DNA of 64,000 nucleotides. Source: Thiocapsa sp. UBA6158 (GTDB lineage: Bacteria; Pseudomonadota; Gammaproteobacteria; Chromatiales; Chromatiaceae). Made by a program: the position numbers and the translations under genes. A model generated the notes under the pieces. That model worked only from the letters and a program-made list of their open reading frames with translations. It did not search any database and was not told where the DNA came from. Below, one piece after another: positions 1 to 8,521 of the stretch (position 1 is its first letter; each line of letters opens with the position of its first letter). The stretch spans positions 10,827 through 74,826 of the forward strand of contig NZ_DIUM01000066.1 of assembly GCF_002423035.1 (NCBI RefSeq), read 5' to 3'.

Positions 1-1
1 T

Positions 2-154
2 GTCTTTGCGGTGATCCGCGCCGATCACCCGGATCTGCGCAGACTGCGTTTCTATCTGGCCGGTCAGGAAGCGCCCATCAATCGGCTGACGGAACTGCTC
101 CGCAGCGAAGGAATTGCCGATGACCGGATCGCTTGCGAGATCACCGAGACCTAA
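2..154 (+). CDS. C-terminal end of a probable NAD(P)/FAD-dependent reductase (partial)
   Basis: The window opens inside an open frame that ends with TAA at 152-154. The 50 visible residues include a stretch reading LRRLRFYLAGQEAP followed by INRLTELLRSEGIADDRI. This resembles the last beta-alpha unit of ferredoxin-NADP-reductase-like NAD-binding domains, where a 'YLCG/LAG' strand is followed by a helix. The N-terminus lies outside the window, so the family call is tentative. The stop codon lies inside a TAAACCGCGCC sequence that recurs elsewhere in the window (see findings). Confidence 0.4.
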   Translation, partial: VFAVIRADHPDLRRLRFYLAGQEAPINRLTELLRSEGIADDRIACEITET

Positions 155-223
155 ACCGCGCCGGCTCCGAGGTCCGATAAAACCCGGTATCCGGCCTCGG
201 ATCCTCCCGTCAATAGAGTCACG

Positions 224-628
224 TCAATCGCCCTGTTCTCCCTGTTCACCCTCCTCCCGGAGATCGTCGAGCAAGGTCAAGGGCTCGATCACCACGCCCG
301 AACCGTCCGGCGCGGGAAAGACGGCAACCATCCGGCCGTCCTTCGCCATACCGGTCAACCAGCGGGTCATGAAGACGTCGAGCGCCAGCGGCTCGGCACG
401 ACAATCGGCCCATTCCCGTGTCGCCAGCGCCGTGGCACATGCCGCATCGGGCCAGAAGGGAAAACACTCCCGCCCGTCATCGTCGGAGAAGGCGATAAAA
501 CCATCATCTCCCTTCAAGGTCCAGACCTGGCCCTGTTGTGTGACCCGTGCAAGAAACGCGATATAGCGCTCTTCACCCGGCAGGTCGAAACTGCCCGAGA
601 GATCCTCTGCGTTCGGTAATGCGTTCAT
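224..628 (-). CDS. DUF2750 family protein
   Basis: A 134-residue protein beginning MNALPNAEDL. The frame stays open further upstream, but that part runs into the preceding gene and does not look like the family. The pattern is typical of DUF2750: an N-terminal 'RYIAFLARVTQQGQVWTL' segment, then 'DDDGRECFPFWPD', a 'LDVFMTRWLTGMAKDG' helix and a final 'VAVFPAPDGSGVVI' strand pair. DUF2750 proteins are small, soluble and of unknown function, often near immunity or stress genes. The start lies 25 nt after the stop of the upstream GH57 gene, so it is probably the third gene of a minus-strand operon with the two GH57 genes. The C-terminus is an acidic Glu/Gly/Gln run. Confidence 0.8.
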   Translation of the reverse strand: MNALPNAEDLSGSFDLPGEERYIAFLARVTQQGQVWTLKGDDGFIAFSDDDGRECFPFWPDAACATALATREWADCRAEPLALDVFMTRWLTGMAKDGRMVAVFPAPDGSGVVIEPLTLLDDLREEGEQGEQGD

Positions 629-653
629 TGCAAGGTCGTTTCCCAAAGTGTTG

Positions 654-2120
654 TCAGCCGAAATCCTGCTCGAGGATCGCATTGACCCGTCGGCAGATCT
701 CGCGCCCGTAGTCGGTCCAAAGGCCCTGCCCCCAGTAGCGATAGCAGCTCGTTTGAGAGGCCATCAGATGGAAGAGCGCATTGCGATAGCGCGGGTCGTT
801 GGTAGCGACGTCGGGGATCAGGACCTTTTGGTTGAAGTTGGCGCTCGCCTCCTCCATCGGGCCCAGCACGTCGTCGTAGCCCTTCACCCAGGACAGATCG
901 GATGTCCAACTGCCGCCTTCCATGTGGAATCGGCCGTCTTCCTGCTTGAGTTCGGCGATCGCCTTTTCCAGCTTCTCCGGTCCGTCGCCCGGCTGGATGC
1001 GCGCCCAGATGCGATCGTGAAACAGGGGCTGGACCTCGGGCAGATCGGACTCCTTGATCCCGAGCGCGAACAGATGCTCCAGATATTCGCTCCCGTTCAT
1101 CATGGGCGTGTCGGTGTGGCTCGAGGCGGCGACGACCTCCATGAACTTGCCCGGGAACTCGTTCATCATGACGCCGCCGTTCTCGCCGTCGGCGATCTGG
1201 GTGACCAGCGGCGGGATCGACTGACCGGCGAGCGCGACGCGCTGCAGCCCTTGCGCCTCGTACCAGGGCTGCATCTGGGCGACCAGCTTGGTGTCGGAGC
1301 CCTGCGTCTTGACGATGGCGATGATGCTCGCGGTCTCGCCGTGCGAGTTGGTGACGACCAGACGATGCGGGATGTGCGGCTGCTGCGGATTCCGCCCGGT
1401 GTCGACCTGCTGGACCGTGTGCTCCTGCACCAGGACCCATTGAAAACCGCAATCCAGGAGCGTCTTGACGAAGGCGTAAGCCACGTCGGGATGGTTCGGC
1501 AGGGCCATCTCCGAAGGCGAGAAGCCGCGCATCCGCTCCAACGCCTCCCATCCGAAGATGGCGGCGAAGTGATGCTGGAACGCCTTCACGTGCAGACGGA
1601 AATCCTGCACCGGCGTAGAGGGCGCGACCGCATGGCCCCAGGGCATGCCGAGCCACTCCACGGCCCAGTTGTAGTCCGGGTTGCAGGTCATGCCCTTGAG
1701 CGCATCGATCACATGATGCTCGCCCATCTTGCGCAGACCGTGCAGCAGGGTGCCCGAGTATTCGAGCATGCAGCGCGGCGACTTGCCCTCGTTGATCAAC
1801 TGCGGGATGAACTCCCCCATCCGCTTGTAGCACCAGACGAAGGCCGGGGCGTTGTAATTGTCCCCGATGTGCTGGTTCTCCATCATGTATTGGAGGTTGC
1901 TGATCAGGGCGGCGCTGCGCAGATCCCCGCCGCCGGCCGGGATCAGGGGCTGATGCTGATGCAGCGCGATGGTGGTTGCCGAGCGGATGGAGCTGAAATC
2001 GATGCCGCCGCGATCGGCGAACAGAGTACGCGTGCGCGCTTCGGCAACGACGGCCTCCACCTCCGATTCATGGCCGCAGATATTCGGAAGGTCATCGACG
2101 TACTCGGGTAGCGGTTTCAC
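654..2120 (-). CDS. Glycoside hydrolase family 57 protein (copy 1)
   Basis: A 488-residue protein of the GH57 family, which acts on alpha-glucans (alpha-amylase, branching or glucanotransferase activity). I chose the GTG start at 2118-2120 because AAGGAG sits just upstream; the frame stays open further up but overlaps the neighbouring gene. The HQP motif is at about residues 56-58, unusually far in: this copy has an N-terminal extension of about 50 residues. The 'GFSPSEMALP' segment carries the Glu expected in the nucleophile region, and 'IADGENGGVMMNEFPG' is another GH57 block. A C-terminal 'TSCYRYWGQGLWTDYG' segment matches one in the next gene, so the two are paralogues. Only 44 nt separate them. 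Substrate is not predictable; glycogen turnover is a reasonable guess. Confidence 0.85.
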   Translation of the reverse strand: MKPLPEYVDDLPNICGHESEVEAVVAEARTRTLFADRGGIDFSSIRSATTIALHQHQPLIPAGGGDLRSAALISNLQYMMENQHIGDNYNAPAFVWCYKRMGEFIPQLINEGKSPRCMLEYSGTLLHGLRKMGEHHVIDALKGMTCNPDYNWAVEWLGMPWGHAVAPSTPVQDFRLHVKAFQHHFAAIFGWEALERMRGFSPSEMALPNHPDVAYAFVKTLLDCGFQWVLVQEHTVQQVDTGRNPQQPHIPHRLVVTNSHGETASIIAIVKTQGSDTKLVAQMQPWYEAQGLQRVALAGQSIPPLVTQIADGENGGVMMNEFPGKFMEVVAASSHTDTPMMNGSEYLEHLFALGIKESDLPEVQPLFHDRIWARIQPGDGPEKLEKAIAELKQEDGRFHMEGGSWTSDLSWVKGYDDVLGPMEEASANFNQKVLIPDVATNDPRYRNALFHLMASQTSCYRYWGQGLWTDYGREICRRVNAILEQDFG

Positions 2121-2164
2121 GCTGGACTCCTTGAGAAGTGTGGCTCCGGGGTTGCCGGAGAGGT

Positions 2165-3523
2165 TCAAGATGCTCTCGGTGCGGGTGTCTCGAATGCGGC
2201 CGGCGGATCGGGCGCATGGGTCGTCGGCGGGGCGTTCGCGGTCGCCTCGGTGCGGATGTCCATGACATCCGCAGCAGACGCGGGAGTTGTATCGGTCGCG
2301 GTCGCGGGTGCGGGCGCAGGTGCGGGTGTATCCGTGTCGGTCGGCTCCGGGCGGATCCCGACACGCTCGAGCGCGGCACGACTGGCCTCGAGATCGGCCT
2401 CGGCACGCGGCACCCAGGCCTCGCCCCAGTAAAGGTGGCAGCTCGTCTCGGCGCGCAGCAGACGCCACATCGCCTCCTCGATCGCCTCGGCCTCCGGGCC
2501 TTCGGAGACGCCTCGCTCGGTGGCGTACCAACGCGCGTCATGCACTAGACGGCTGGCCTTGGCGAAGGCGTCGATCGCCTGTTTCTGGCGATCCGAGCCG
2601 GTCCATTGGGTGAAGTCGCGCCCGTGATGCCAGCCGGTGTTCCAGGCGCCGGTGCGCACGCGCACCTCGCCGTGAGCGCCGTAGTTATCCAGATAGCAGC
2701 TGATGAAGGTGGGTGCGATCGCGGCCTCGCCGGCGGCAACCCGCTCGAGCAAGGGCAGATAGAAGGCACTCCAGAAGTTGGCCCCTTCGGTCACGTTCCT
2801 GAACCAGCCGCCGTTCTCGCCGTCGGTACAGGTCGTCACCAGAGGCGTGAAGTCGCACCACTGAGTCCGCTCGGCAACCTCGGCGAGGAACCAATCCAAC
2901 TCCATCCCGGATTCCTGCGCATCGGAGAGATCGCGATCGCGCACGATGACCGTGATCGCCTCGCCGCCGAACCGCGCAATGTGCGGTCGATAACGCAGCT
3001 CCTGCCAGCTCATGGGCGAGATCGGCTCGACATGTTCGCTGTCGACCATGACATAGCGATAGCCGAATGCGCGCAGCAGCGGGATCAGCTCCATCGAGAA
3101 GCCCATCTCGGGCGGCCAGAAGCCTTGGAAGCGCGGACGCCACAGCAGGTGATGTGCGATGCCGAGCCAGCGGCGCAGCTGCTCCTCGCGGTCGGCCTCG
3201 GGGATCAGCGGCAGTACCGGATGGTAGTAACCCGTCCCCAAGACCTCGAAGAGCTTCTCGTTCTGGAAGTGCCACAAAAGAGACCCGCAATCCACGGTAC
3301 CGTAGACACGCTTCTGGAACTCGGGATTCGACAGGGTCTCGAGCAGGGTACCGGATAGGGAGAGATGGACGCGAGCCAGGTCTTCGTGACCCCAGAGACT
3401 GCGCGGGATGCGATCCAGGGCGAAGAGGATCTCGTTGGCCTCCCAGCTCTGGTTGTCGAGGAGCTCCTCGAGATTGCCGGCGGGCTGATGCAGGTTTAGA
3501 ACAAGCGCATGCTGAGCGATCAC
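2165..3523 (-). CDS. Glycoside hydrolase family 57 protein (copy 2)
   Basis: A 452-residue GH57 protein. The chosen GTG start (3521-3523) follows a GGGAG site and places the strand 'HALVLNLHQPAGNLEELL' at the N-terminus, as usual for the family. Key blocks are HQP near residue 11, 'GFWPPEMGFS' with the putative catalytic Glu, 'YVMVDSEHV', and 'CTDGENGGWF'. After the domain comes a tail of roughly 60 residues very rich in Pro, Ala and Thr, with no predicted fold. It is the first gene of a probable operon with GH57 copy 1 and the DUF2750 protein. Function by family is alpha-glucan hydrolysis or transfer in the cytoplasm; no signal peptide is visible. Confidence 0.85.
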   Translation of the reverse strand: MIAQHALVLNLHQPAGNLEELLDNQSWEANEILFALDRIPRSLWGHEDLARVHLSLSGTLLETLSNPEFQKRVYGTVDCGSLLWHFQNEKLFEVLGTGYYHPVLPLIPEADREEQLRRWLGIAHHLLWRPRFQGFWPPEMGFSMELIPLLRAFGYRYVMVDSEHVEPISPMSWQELRYRPHIARFGGEAITVIVRDRDLSDAQESGMELDWFLAEVAERTQWCDFTPLVTTCTDGENGGWFRNVTEGANFWSAFYLPLLERVAAGEAAIAPTFISCYLDNYGAHGEVRVRTGAWNTGWHHGRDFTQWTGSDRQKQAIDAFAKASRLVHDARWYATERGVSEGPEAEAIEEAMWRLLRAETSCHLYWGEAWVPRAEADLEASRAALERVGIRPEPTDTDTPAPAPAPATATDTTPASAADVMDIRTEATANAPPTTHAPDPPAAFETPAPRAS

Positions 3524-3723
3524 GGTACGACACTCCCGGATGGCATGAAGGCCGTTAGGATAACAGAGGCGCGACCAACGCCCAAAAACCCGACACCTCC
3601 TGTCGATGCGCACTTGCGAGCGCGAAGCGGACGCACCATCTCGCTGGAGGGGTGGTGCGTTTCACCCTCCAATCGAGTACGCCGCGCTCCCCGTCGATCC
3701 AAGCCTTCGAGACCGGATATCGC

Positions 3724-3969
3724 ATGCCCAAGATTCTCATCGACCCCGAGTCGACGTCGCTGGATCACAGATTCGCGATCGTCAAGACAAAGCGAACCGA
3801 CCGTGCCCGCTATCCGGAGGGGTGCGTCACGGTCGTCGCGGACGCGGACGCGGCACTCGCCGGGGCTGTCGCGGGAGCGGAGCGCGGGCTCCATCCGGCG
3901 ATCGTCTACGGGCCGTCGAGCTCATCGGAGGGTCAGCGACTCTACTATCTGGTGCGTTGGCTCGCATGA
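3724..3969 (+). CDS. Small uncharacterised protein preceding an ABC exporter
   Basis: An 81-residue soluble protein starting MPKILIDPES, with no recognisable domain. It contains a short Ala/Gly/Asp stretch (VVADADAALAGAVAGAE) and ends in a 'YYLVRWLA' segment. Its TGA stop overlaps the ATG of the following ABC ATPase (ATGA), which indicates translational coupling and is the main reason to believe it is a gene. I see no strong ribosome-binding site. Its role may relate to the exporter, but nothing in the sequence states how. Confidence 0.5.
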   Translation: MPKILIDPESTSLDHRFAIVKTKRTDRARYPEGCVTVVADADAALAGAVAGAERGLHPAIVYGPSSSSEGQRLYYLVRWLA

Positions 3970-4700
3970 GTGCACCGACCTTTGACCAGCCCTCCGCAGA
4001 CGTCCCGGTGCTGCGCATCCGGGATCTGCACAAGTTCTATCGCGAGGGCGAAGGCACGACCGAGCACCGCGTCTTGGACGGGATCAACTTCGACGTGGGC
4101 CGAGGCGAGTGCGTCGCTCTGCTGGGGCGAAGCGGCTCGGGAAAATCGACCCTGCTCAACCTGCTTGCCGGCATCGATCGGCCCGACCAAGGACAGGTCG
4201 AGGTCATGGGGCATCGCCTCTCGACGCTCGGCGAGCCCGGCCTGACGCTCCTGCGACGGCGCCAAGTCGGATTCATCTATCAGTTCTTCAATCTGATCCC
4301 GACCCTGACGGTCGCCGAGAATCTCGCCTTGCCGCTCGAGCTGAACGCCACCTCGCTCGCACGCGGCATGCCGCGGGTCGCCGAGATGTTGGAGCGTCTC
4401 GGACTCGGCGCTCGCGCCCGGGCCTTCCCGGATCAGCTCTCGGGCGGGGAGCAGCAGCGCGTCGCCATCGGTCGCGCGCTCATCCACTCCCCCGCCTTGG
4501 TGTTGGCCGACGAGCCGACCGGCAACCTGGATGTGGAGACCGGCGAGCAGATCCTCGCGCTGCTGGCCGAGCTGTTTGCGGATCGGCGTCGTACGCTGAT
4601 CCTGGTGACGCACAGCCTCGCGGTCTCGCGCATCGCCGACCGCGTGCTCACGCTCGACAAGGGCCAGCTGGTCGACTCGGCTCGGGATCTCGCCTGGTGA
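3966..4700 (+). CDS. ABC transporter ATP-binding protein, LolD/YbbA/MacB-ATPase type
   Basis: A 244-residue ATPase. Motifs are Walker A '[18 protein letters not shown]', the Q-loop region '[18 protein letters not shown]', signature '[15 protein letters not shown]' and Walker B '[12 protein letters not shown]'. 'ADEPTGNLD' and '[10 protein letters not shown]' are characteristic of the LolD/YbbA/FtsE class, which powers FtsX-type permeases working as mechanotransmitters or lipid/lipoprotein extractors. The ATG overlaps the stop of the 81-aa gene, and its own TGA overlaps the GTG of the permease, so all three should be co-translated. The YbbA reading is favoured because the partner is a single long permease, not a LolC/E pair. 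Confidence 0.9.
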   Translation: MSAPTFDQPSADVPVLRIRDLHKFYREGEGTTEHRVLDGINFDVGRGECVALLGRSGSGKSTLLNLLAGIDRPDQGQVEVMGHRLSTLGEPGLTLLRRRQVGFIYQFFNLIPTLTVAENLALPLELNATSLARGMPRVAEMLERLGLGARARAFPDQLSGGEQQRVAIGRALIHSPALVLADEPTGNLDVETGEQILALLAELFADRRRTLILVTHSLAVSRIADRVLTLDKGQLVDSARDLAW

Positions 4701-7219
4701 TTCCGGTCCTCGTCCGCGCCAGCCTGCGCTATCTGGCCCGCCACCGCTGGCAGTCCGGTCTTTCGATCCTCGGCATCGCGCTCGGCGTGGCGGTCGTCAT
4801 CGCCGTGGACATCGCCAACGAGAGCGCACGGCGGGCCTTCGACCTCTCGATCGAGCGCGTCGCCGGTCGAGCGACCCACCGCATCGAGTCGGCCTCCGGC
4901 GGCATCCCGGATGCGGTCTATGCCGATCTGCGCCGCCGCGGCGGGCTCGCAGCCGCCGATGCCACGCCGGTCATCGAGGCCCCGATTCGGATCGGCGAGG
5001 CGACCTTCACACTGATCGGGCTCGATCTGCTGGCCTTCTCCTCCATACGCGGCACCGGATTGACGGTGGAAGGCACGTCGCTGATCCGTCTGCTGACGCA
5101 GCCCGACACCCTGCTCCTGAGCGCAGCCGACGCGCAGCGTCTCGGCGTCGCGCCGGGCGATGCCTTGCCGTTGCGGATCGGGACCCGCGCCATCTCGGCC
5201 GAGCTGGTTGGTATCCTCGCCTCGGATCAGGCGGGGGGCTTCGAGGGTCTGGCGATCGCGGACATCGCAACCGCGCAGGAGATCGCCGGGCGGATCGGCT
5301 CGATCGACCGGATCGATCTGGTCCTCACGCCCGAGGACGCGCCCGTTCTGGCCGAAAGGCTTCCACCCGGACTGCGGCTGGTCGAGTCTGCGCAACGCAG
5401 CGAGACCCTGCGCCAGATGACACGGGCCTTCCATACCAATCTGACCGCCATGAGCCTGCTCGCCATGCTGGTCGGCGGATTCATCATCTACAACACCATG
5501 ACCTTCGCGGTGCTGCAACGGCGCAGCCTGCTCGGATCATTGAGGACACTCGGCTGCACGCGTGCGCAGCTCTTTGTGTTGGTCCTGTCGGAGGCATTGG
5601 TCTTCGCGCTGGCCGGCGCACTCCTCGGGCTGGGCTTGGGCATCCTGACCGGCTGGGGATTGGTGCAACTGGTCACGCGCACCATCAACGACATCTATTT
5701 CACGCTGACCGTACGCGAGCTCTTCGTCACGCCGCTCTCGCTCGTGAAGGGCGTCGCCGCCGGACTGCTGATTACCCTGGTCGCCGCACTCGGCCCGGCG
5801 ATCGAGGCCGCGCGGGCTCAGCCGCGCGACATGCTGCGTGCCAACAGCCTGGAGCGTCGCGGACAGCGCTGGGTGCTCTGGCTGGGTGTATTCGGTCTGG
5901 CCCTGATGATTACCGGATGGGGTGCGGCCCAGATCCCGAGTCGCTCGCTCGGTCTCGGCTTCCTGGCCATCCTGATCCTGATTCTCGGCTTCAGCCTCTG
6001 TGTCCCCGCACTGCTCCGCGCGATCGCACTCGGCTTGACGCGCATTGTCGGACCGATCGGCGGAGTCCCGGCCGTGCTCGCGGCGCGCGGAGTGGCCGCA
6101 TCCATCACACGGACCGGCATCGCCGCGGCGGCCCTGACCGTCGCCATCTCCTCGACCCTCGGGGTCGGCGTCATGATCGACAGCTTTCGCAGCAGTCTGG
6201 TCGTTTGGCTCGACACGACGCTGCAAAGCGACATCTATGTCTCGGCGCCCTCGGAGACGGGGAATCGCGCGGACGGCGTCCTGCCGTCCGGTCTTGCACA
6301 GCGGCTGGCCAGCCTTCCTGGCATCGCCGAGATCAGCATGGGGCGCAGCGTGCGTGTCGAGACGGACACCGGCTCGGTGCTCCTGCTCGGGCTGACCTCC
6401 TCCTCGGTCAGCCCGAGCGGTTTCAGCTTCGAGGGCGGAGCAGCCGCGGATCTCTGGACGCGTTTCGAGACCGGCGAGCTGATCCTCGCCTCCGAGCCCT
6501 ACGCCTATCACCACGACGTCGGTGTCGGAGACCGGGTTGTCCTCTTCACCGCCCGGGGCCGGCAGTCCTTCGAGATCGGCGGGATCTTTCGCGACTACGG
6601 CTCGGATGCAGGGATGCTGGTCATGTCGGGTGCCCGTTACGCCGCGCTTTGGGGCGATGATGCCGTCTCCTCAATCGGCATCATGGTGCGCGACGACACC
6701 GATCGCGCCGAGGTCTTCGAACGGGTCCGCGACCTGACGGAGGCGCTCGATGCCCCGGTCCTCGTCGCCTTGAACGATGAGATCCGCGAGCAATCACTCG
6801 AGATCTTCGACCGCACATTCGCCATCACCCATGTCCTGCGTCTGCTGGCGATCGGTGTCGCCTTCATCGGCGTGCTGAGCGCCCTGATGGCGCTCGAGCT
6901 GGAGCGGCGTCGCGACTACGCCGTGATGCGCGCGACCGGCATGACCCGGCGCGAGCTGACCCTGTTGATCTTGACCCAAACCTCGATCTTGGGCCTCGCG
7001 GCCGGCCTGCTGGCGATCCCGCTCGGACTGGTCATGGCAGACCTCCTCATCGGTGTCGTGAATCTGCGATCCTTTGGCTGGACCATGGAGATGCGCATCC
7101 CGCCCCTGACCCTGATTCAGGGTGTGGTGCTCGCTTGGAGCGCCGCCTTGCTCGCAGGCCTCTACCCGGCTTATCGCTCTGCCAACACGGACCCGGCGCG
7201 GGCGTTGCGGTCGGAATAA
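4697..7219 (+). CDS. FtsX-like ABC transporter permease, YbbP-like
   Basis: An 840-residue inner-membrane protein. The frame is open for another 196 codons upstream, but that part is antisense-like filler inside the ATPase gene; the GTG at 4697 gives the expected N-terminus '[41 protein letters not shown]', a cytoplasmic stub followed by TM1. A periplasmic MacB-like region follows, then an FtsX three-helix block near residues 235-360 ('[25 protein letters not shown]'). Another helix cluster and a second periplasmic domain come next, and a final FtsX block ('[32 protein letters not shown]'-like region) ends the protein. The duplicated plan and length match E. coli YbbP. The cargo is unknown. 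Confidence 0.88.
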   Translation: MIPVLVRASLRYLARHRWQSGLSILGIALGVAVVIAVDIANESARRAFDLSIERVAGRATHRIESASGGIPDAVYADLRRRGGLAAADATPVIEAPIRIGEATFTLIGLDLLAFSSIRGTGLTVEGTSLIRLLTQPDTLLLSAADAQRLGVAPGDALPLRIGTRAISAELVGILASDQAGGFEGLAIADIATAQEIAGRIGSIDRIDLVLTPEDAPVLAERLPPGLRLVESAQRSETLRQMTRAFHTNLTAMSLLAMLVGGFIIYNTMTFAVLQRRSLLGSLRTLGCTRAQLFVLVLSEALVFALAGALLGLGLGILTGWGLVQLVTRTINDIYFTLTVRELFVTPLSLVKGVAAGLLITLVAALGPAIEAARAQPRDMLRANSLERRGQRWVLWLGVFGLALMITGWGAAQIPSRSLGLGFLAILILILGFSLCVPALLRAIALGLTRIVGPIGGVPAVLAARGVAASITRTGIAAAALTVAISSTLGVGVMIDSFRSSLVVWLDTTLQSDIYVSAPSETGNRADGVLPSGLAQRLASLPGIAEISMGRSVRVETDTGSVLLLGLTSSSVSPSGFSFEGGAAADLWTRFETGELILASEPYAYHHDVGVGDRVVLFTARGRQSFEIGGIFRDYGSDAGMLVMSGARYAALWGDDAVSSIGIMVRDDTDRAEVFERVRDLTEALDAPVLVALNDEIREQSLEIFDRTFAITHVLRLLAIGVAFIGVLSALMALELERRRDYAVMRATGMTRRELTLLILTQTSILGLAAGLLAIPLGLVMADLLIGVVNLRSFGWTMEMRIPPLTLIQGVVLAWSAALLAGLYPAYRSANTDPARALRSE

Positions 7220-7331
7220 GAGGGTTGAAATCCAAGCGTCCGTTCTTGCCACGAAAGCGAGAATCCCGTGTATCCTTATCGGCGATGAGAGAAAGAACCG
7301 CCGGTCTTGAATGAAGACGTTGAATGACCGA

Positions 7332-7361
7332 CGGGGTCTCAGTAAAAACCCCGAAGAGACC
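7332..7361 (+). terminator. Hairpin with two alternative stems between the permease and the DUF2934 gene
   Basis: CGGGGT at 7332-7337 can pair with ACCCCG at 7348-7353. The overlapping GGTCTC at 7335-7340 can instead pair with GAGACC at 7356-7361. The two stems share bases 7335-7337, so only one can form at a time. It sits 113 nt after the permease stop and 27 nt before the next start. It could end the exporter transcript or form the leader of the DUF2934 gene. There is no clear U-tract, so a classical terminator is doubtful. Confidence 0.35.
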
Positions 7362-7387
7362 ACACCGGAATCCAAGAGGCGAGCGAC

Positions 7388-7963
7388 ATGGCCGACGACA
7401 AAACCATCGTAACCAAGAAGACGGCGCCCAAGGCAGCCGCAGACACCAAGAACACAGCCATCAAGAAGACCGCAGCGAAAAAGACGGTCCCGAATTCGGC
7501 CGCCGTCGCAAGCGCCGGGCTCAAGGCTCCACAGAGCAAAGCTGCACCAACCAAGGCGACTCCCGAGAAGGCCCCCGCCAAACCGACCGCCATCGCGACG
7601 AAACCAGCCCCGGAAAAGCCAGCTCCATTGAAGCCGGTCGAGACGAAGAAGACCGCACCCGCATCCGCCAAGACCTCGACGTCGGCCACAAGCGCAAAAA
7701 AAACACTTGCCAAGAAAGCAGCCGCAAAACCCGCGGCCGCGGCGACGCGATCCGCCCCGAGTGCACTCGCAGGCAAATCGATCAGCCTCAAATCACTCGC
7801 CAATGTCTCGGACGAGGAGCGACGACACATGATTGACGAAGCGGCCTATTACCGCGCCGAGAAGCGCCGCTTCGAGCCCGGACACGAGATCGAGGATTGG
7901 GCCGAAGCTGAACGCGAAATCGACGAGCTGCTCGCCAATGCCAAGCGGATCTCCGGACGCTGA
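7388..7963 (+). CDS. Lys/Ala/Pro-rich protein with C-terminal DUF2934 domain
   Basis: A 191-residue protein with AGAGGCGAGCGAC just before the ATG. The first 125 residues are a low-complexity, strongly basic histone-H1-like tail built from AKKT, PAKP and APEKP units. The last 50 residues ('SDEERRHMIDEAAYYRAEKRRFEPGHEIEDWAEAEREIDELL') match the DUF2934 pattern: a helix, the aromatic 'AYYRAEKRGF' turn, then 'DWAEAEREI'. DUF2934 proteins are small and of unknown function; basic tails of this kind commonly bind nucleic acid, which is an inference here. The gene appears to be monocistronic. Confidence 0.75.
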   Translation: MADDKTIVTKKTAPKAAADTKNTAIKKTAAKKTVPNSAAVASAGLKAPQSKAAPTKATPEKAPAKPTAIATKPAPEKPAPLKPVETKKTAPASAKTSTSATSAKKTLAKKAAAKPAAAATRSAPSALAGKSISLKSLANVSDEERRHMIDEAAYYRAEKRRFEPGHEIEDWAEAEREIDELLANAKRISGR

Positions 7964-8521
7964 CCCCGAACGATGTGCCGAACGGAGCCGGTTCAGCGTG
8001 TTCGCGAAACACCGCTCGATACCTGTCAGCTCGCCGAGAAGCCAAACCGGCCGGCCCAACCGACCGGAAACCCAAGCAAAAAATCGAGGATGGGTAGAGC
8101 GCAGCGAAACCCATCCTCCCACACTTAAAGCTTCAAGCCGCAGCGCCGAGATCGCAGCGCAACCCATCCTCGCGCACCCAACACCAAAACCAGACCCGTT
8201 CAGCGCAGCATAGTCTGCACCCCGACCAAGGCCCAGCGTCGCGCCAATAACGCCGACAGCACGCTGCGAGTCAAGCCCGGCTCCAACGCCACCAGCGCGA
8301 TCAAGACGCTCGGCAGACCGATCGAAGAGCGTCGCCCGACTAGCGTCACGCCGAATCGCTCGGCCGTGCAGTCCCCAAAAGCCCGTCAACCTTCCGGAAA
8401 GACGGAAAGACCCGGATCTGGCCAGAGATAAGGCCTTGTATTACACTTTCATGTCAACTTCATGACGCTTTTGTCTGCGTCCTTGATGCTCCGTCGACCA
8501 CAGGGGAAGAGGGATCTTGGC
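7964..8521. other. Intergenic region with dispersed repeat, no gene recognised
   Basis: About 560 bases without a convincing coding frame. It contains the inverted repeat at 8086-8118 and a second partial copy near 8152-8176 (CGCAGCGCAACCCATCCTCG). A frame in the opposite direction spans part of it but has no family resemblance. The ATG at 8462, in frame with the downstream gene, has no ribosome-binding site. Confidence 0.5.
8086..8118. repeat. Inverted repeat GAGGATGGGT ... ACCCATCCTC
   Basis: Perfect 10-bp arms at 8086-8095 and 8109-8118 flank a 13-nt loop, AGAGCGCAGCGAA. A related sequence in the opposite orientation lies at 48614-48633 (GATGGGTTTCGCTACGCTC) and a partial copy near 8152-8176. 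It is therefore a dispersed intergenic repeat capable of forming a hairpin. Confidence 0.75.

Noticed and set aside
648..2111. Plus-strand frame opposite GH57 copy 1
   Set aside because: Shadow of the real minus-strand gene; GH57 motifs and a ribosome-binding site support only the minus strand.
4109..4696. Extended start of the ABC permease inside the ATPase gene
   Set aside because: The frame is open but the protein there is Arg-rich filler; the GTG at 4697 gives the correct N-terminal membrane helix.
7339..7830. Minus-strand hydrophobic frame opposite the DUF2934 gene
   Set aside because: An apparent membrane protein produced by reading a Lys/Ala/Pro tract backwards; no start site and no family match.
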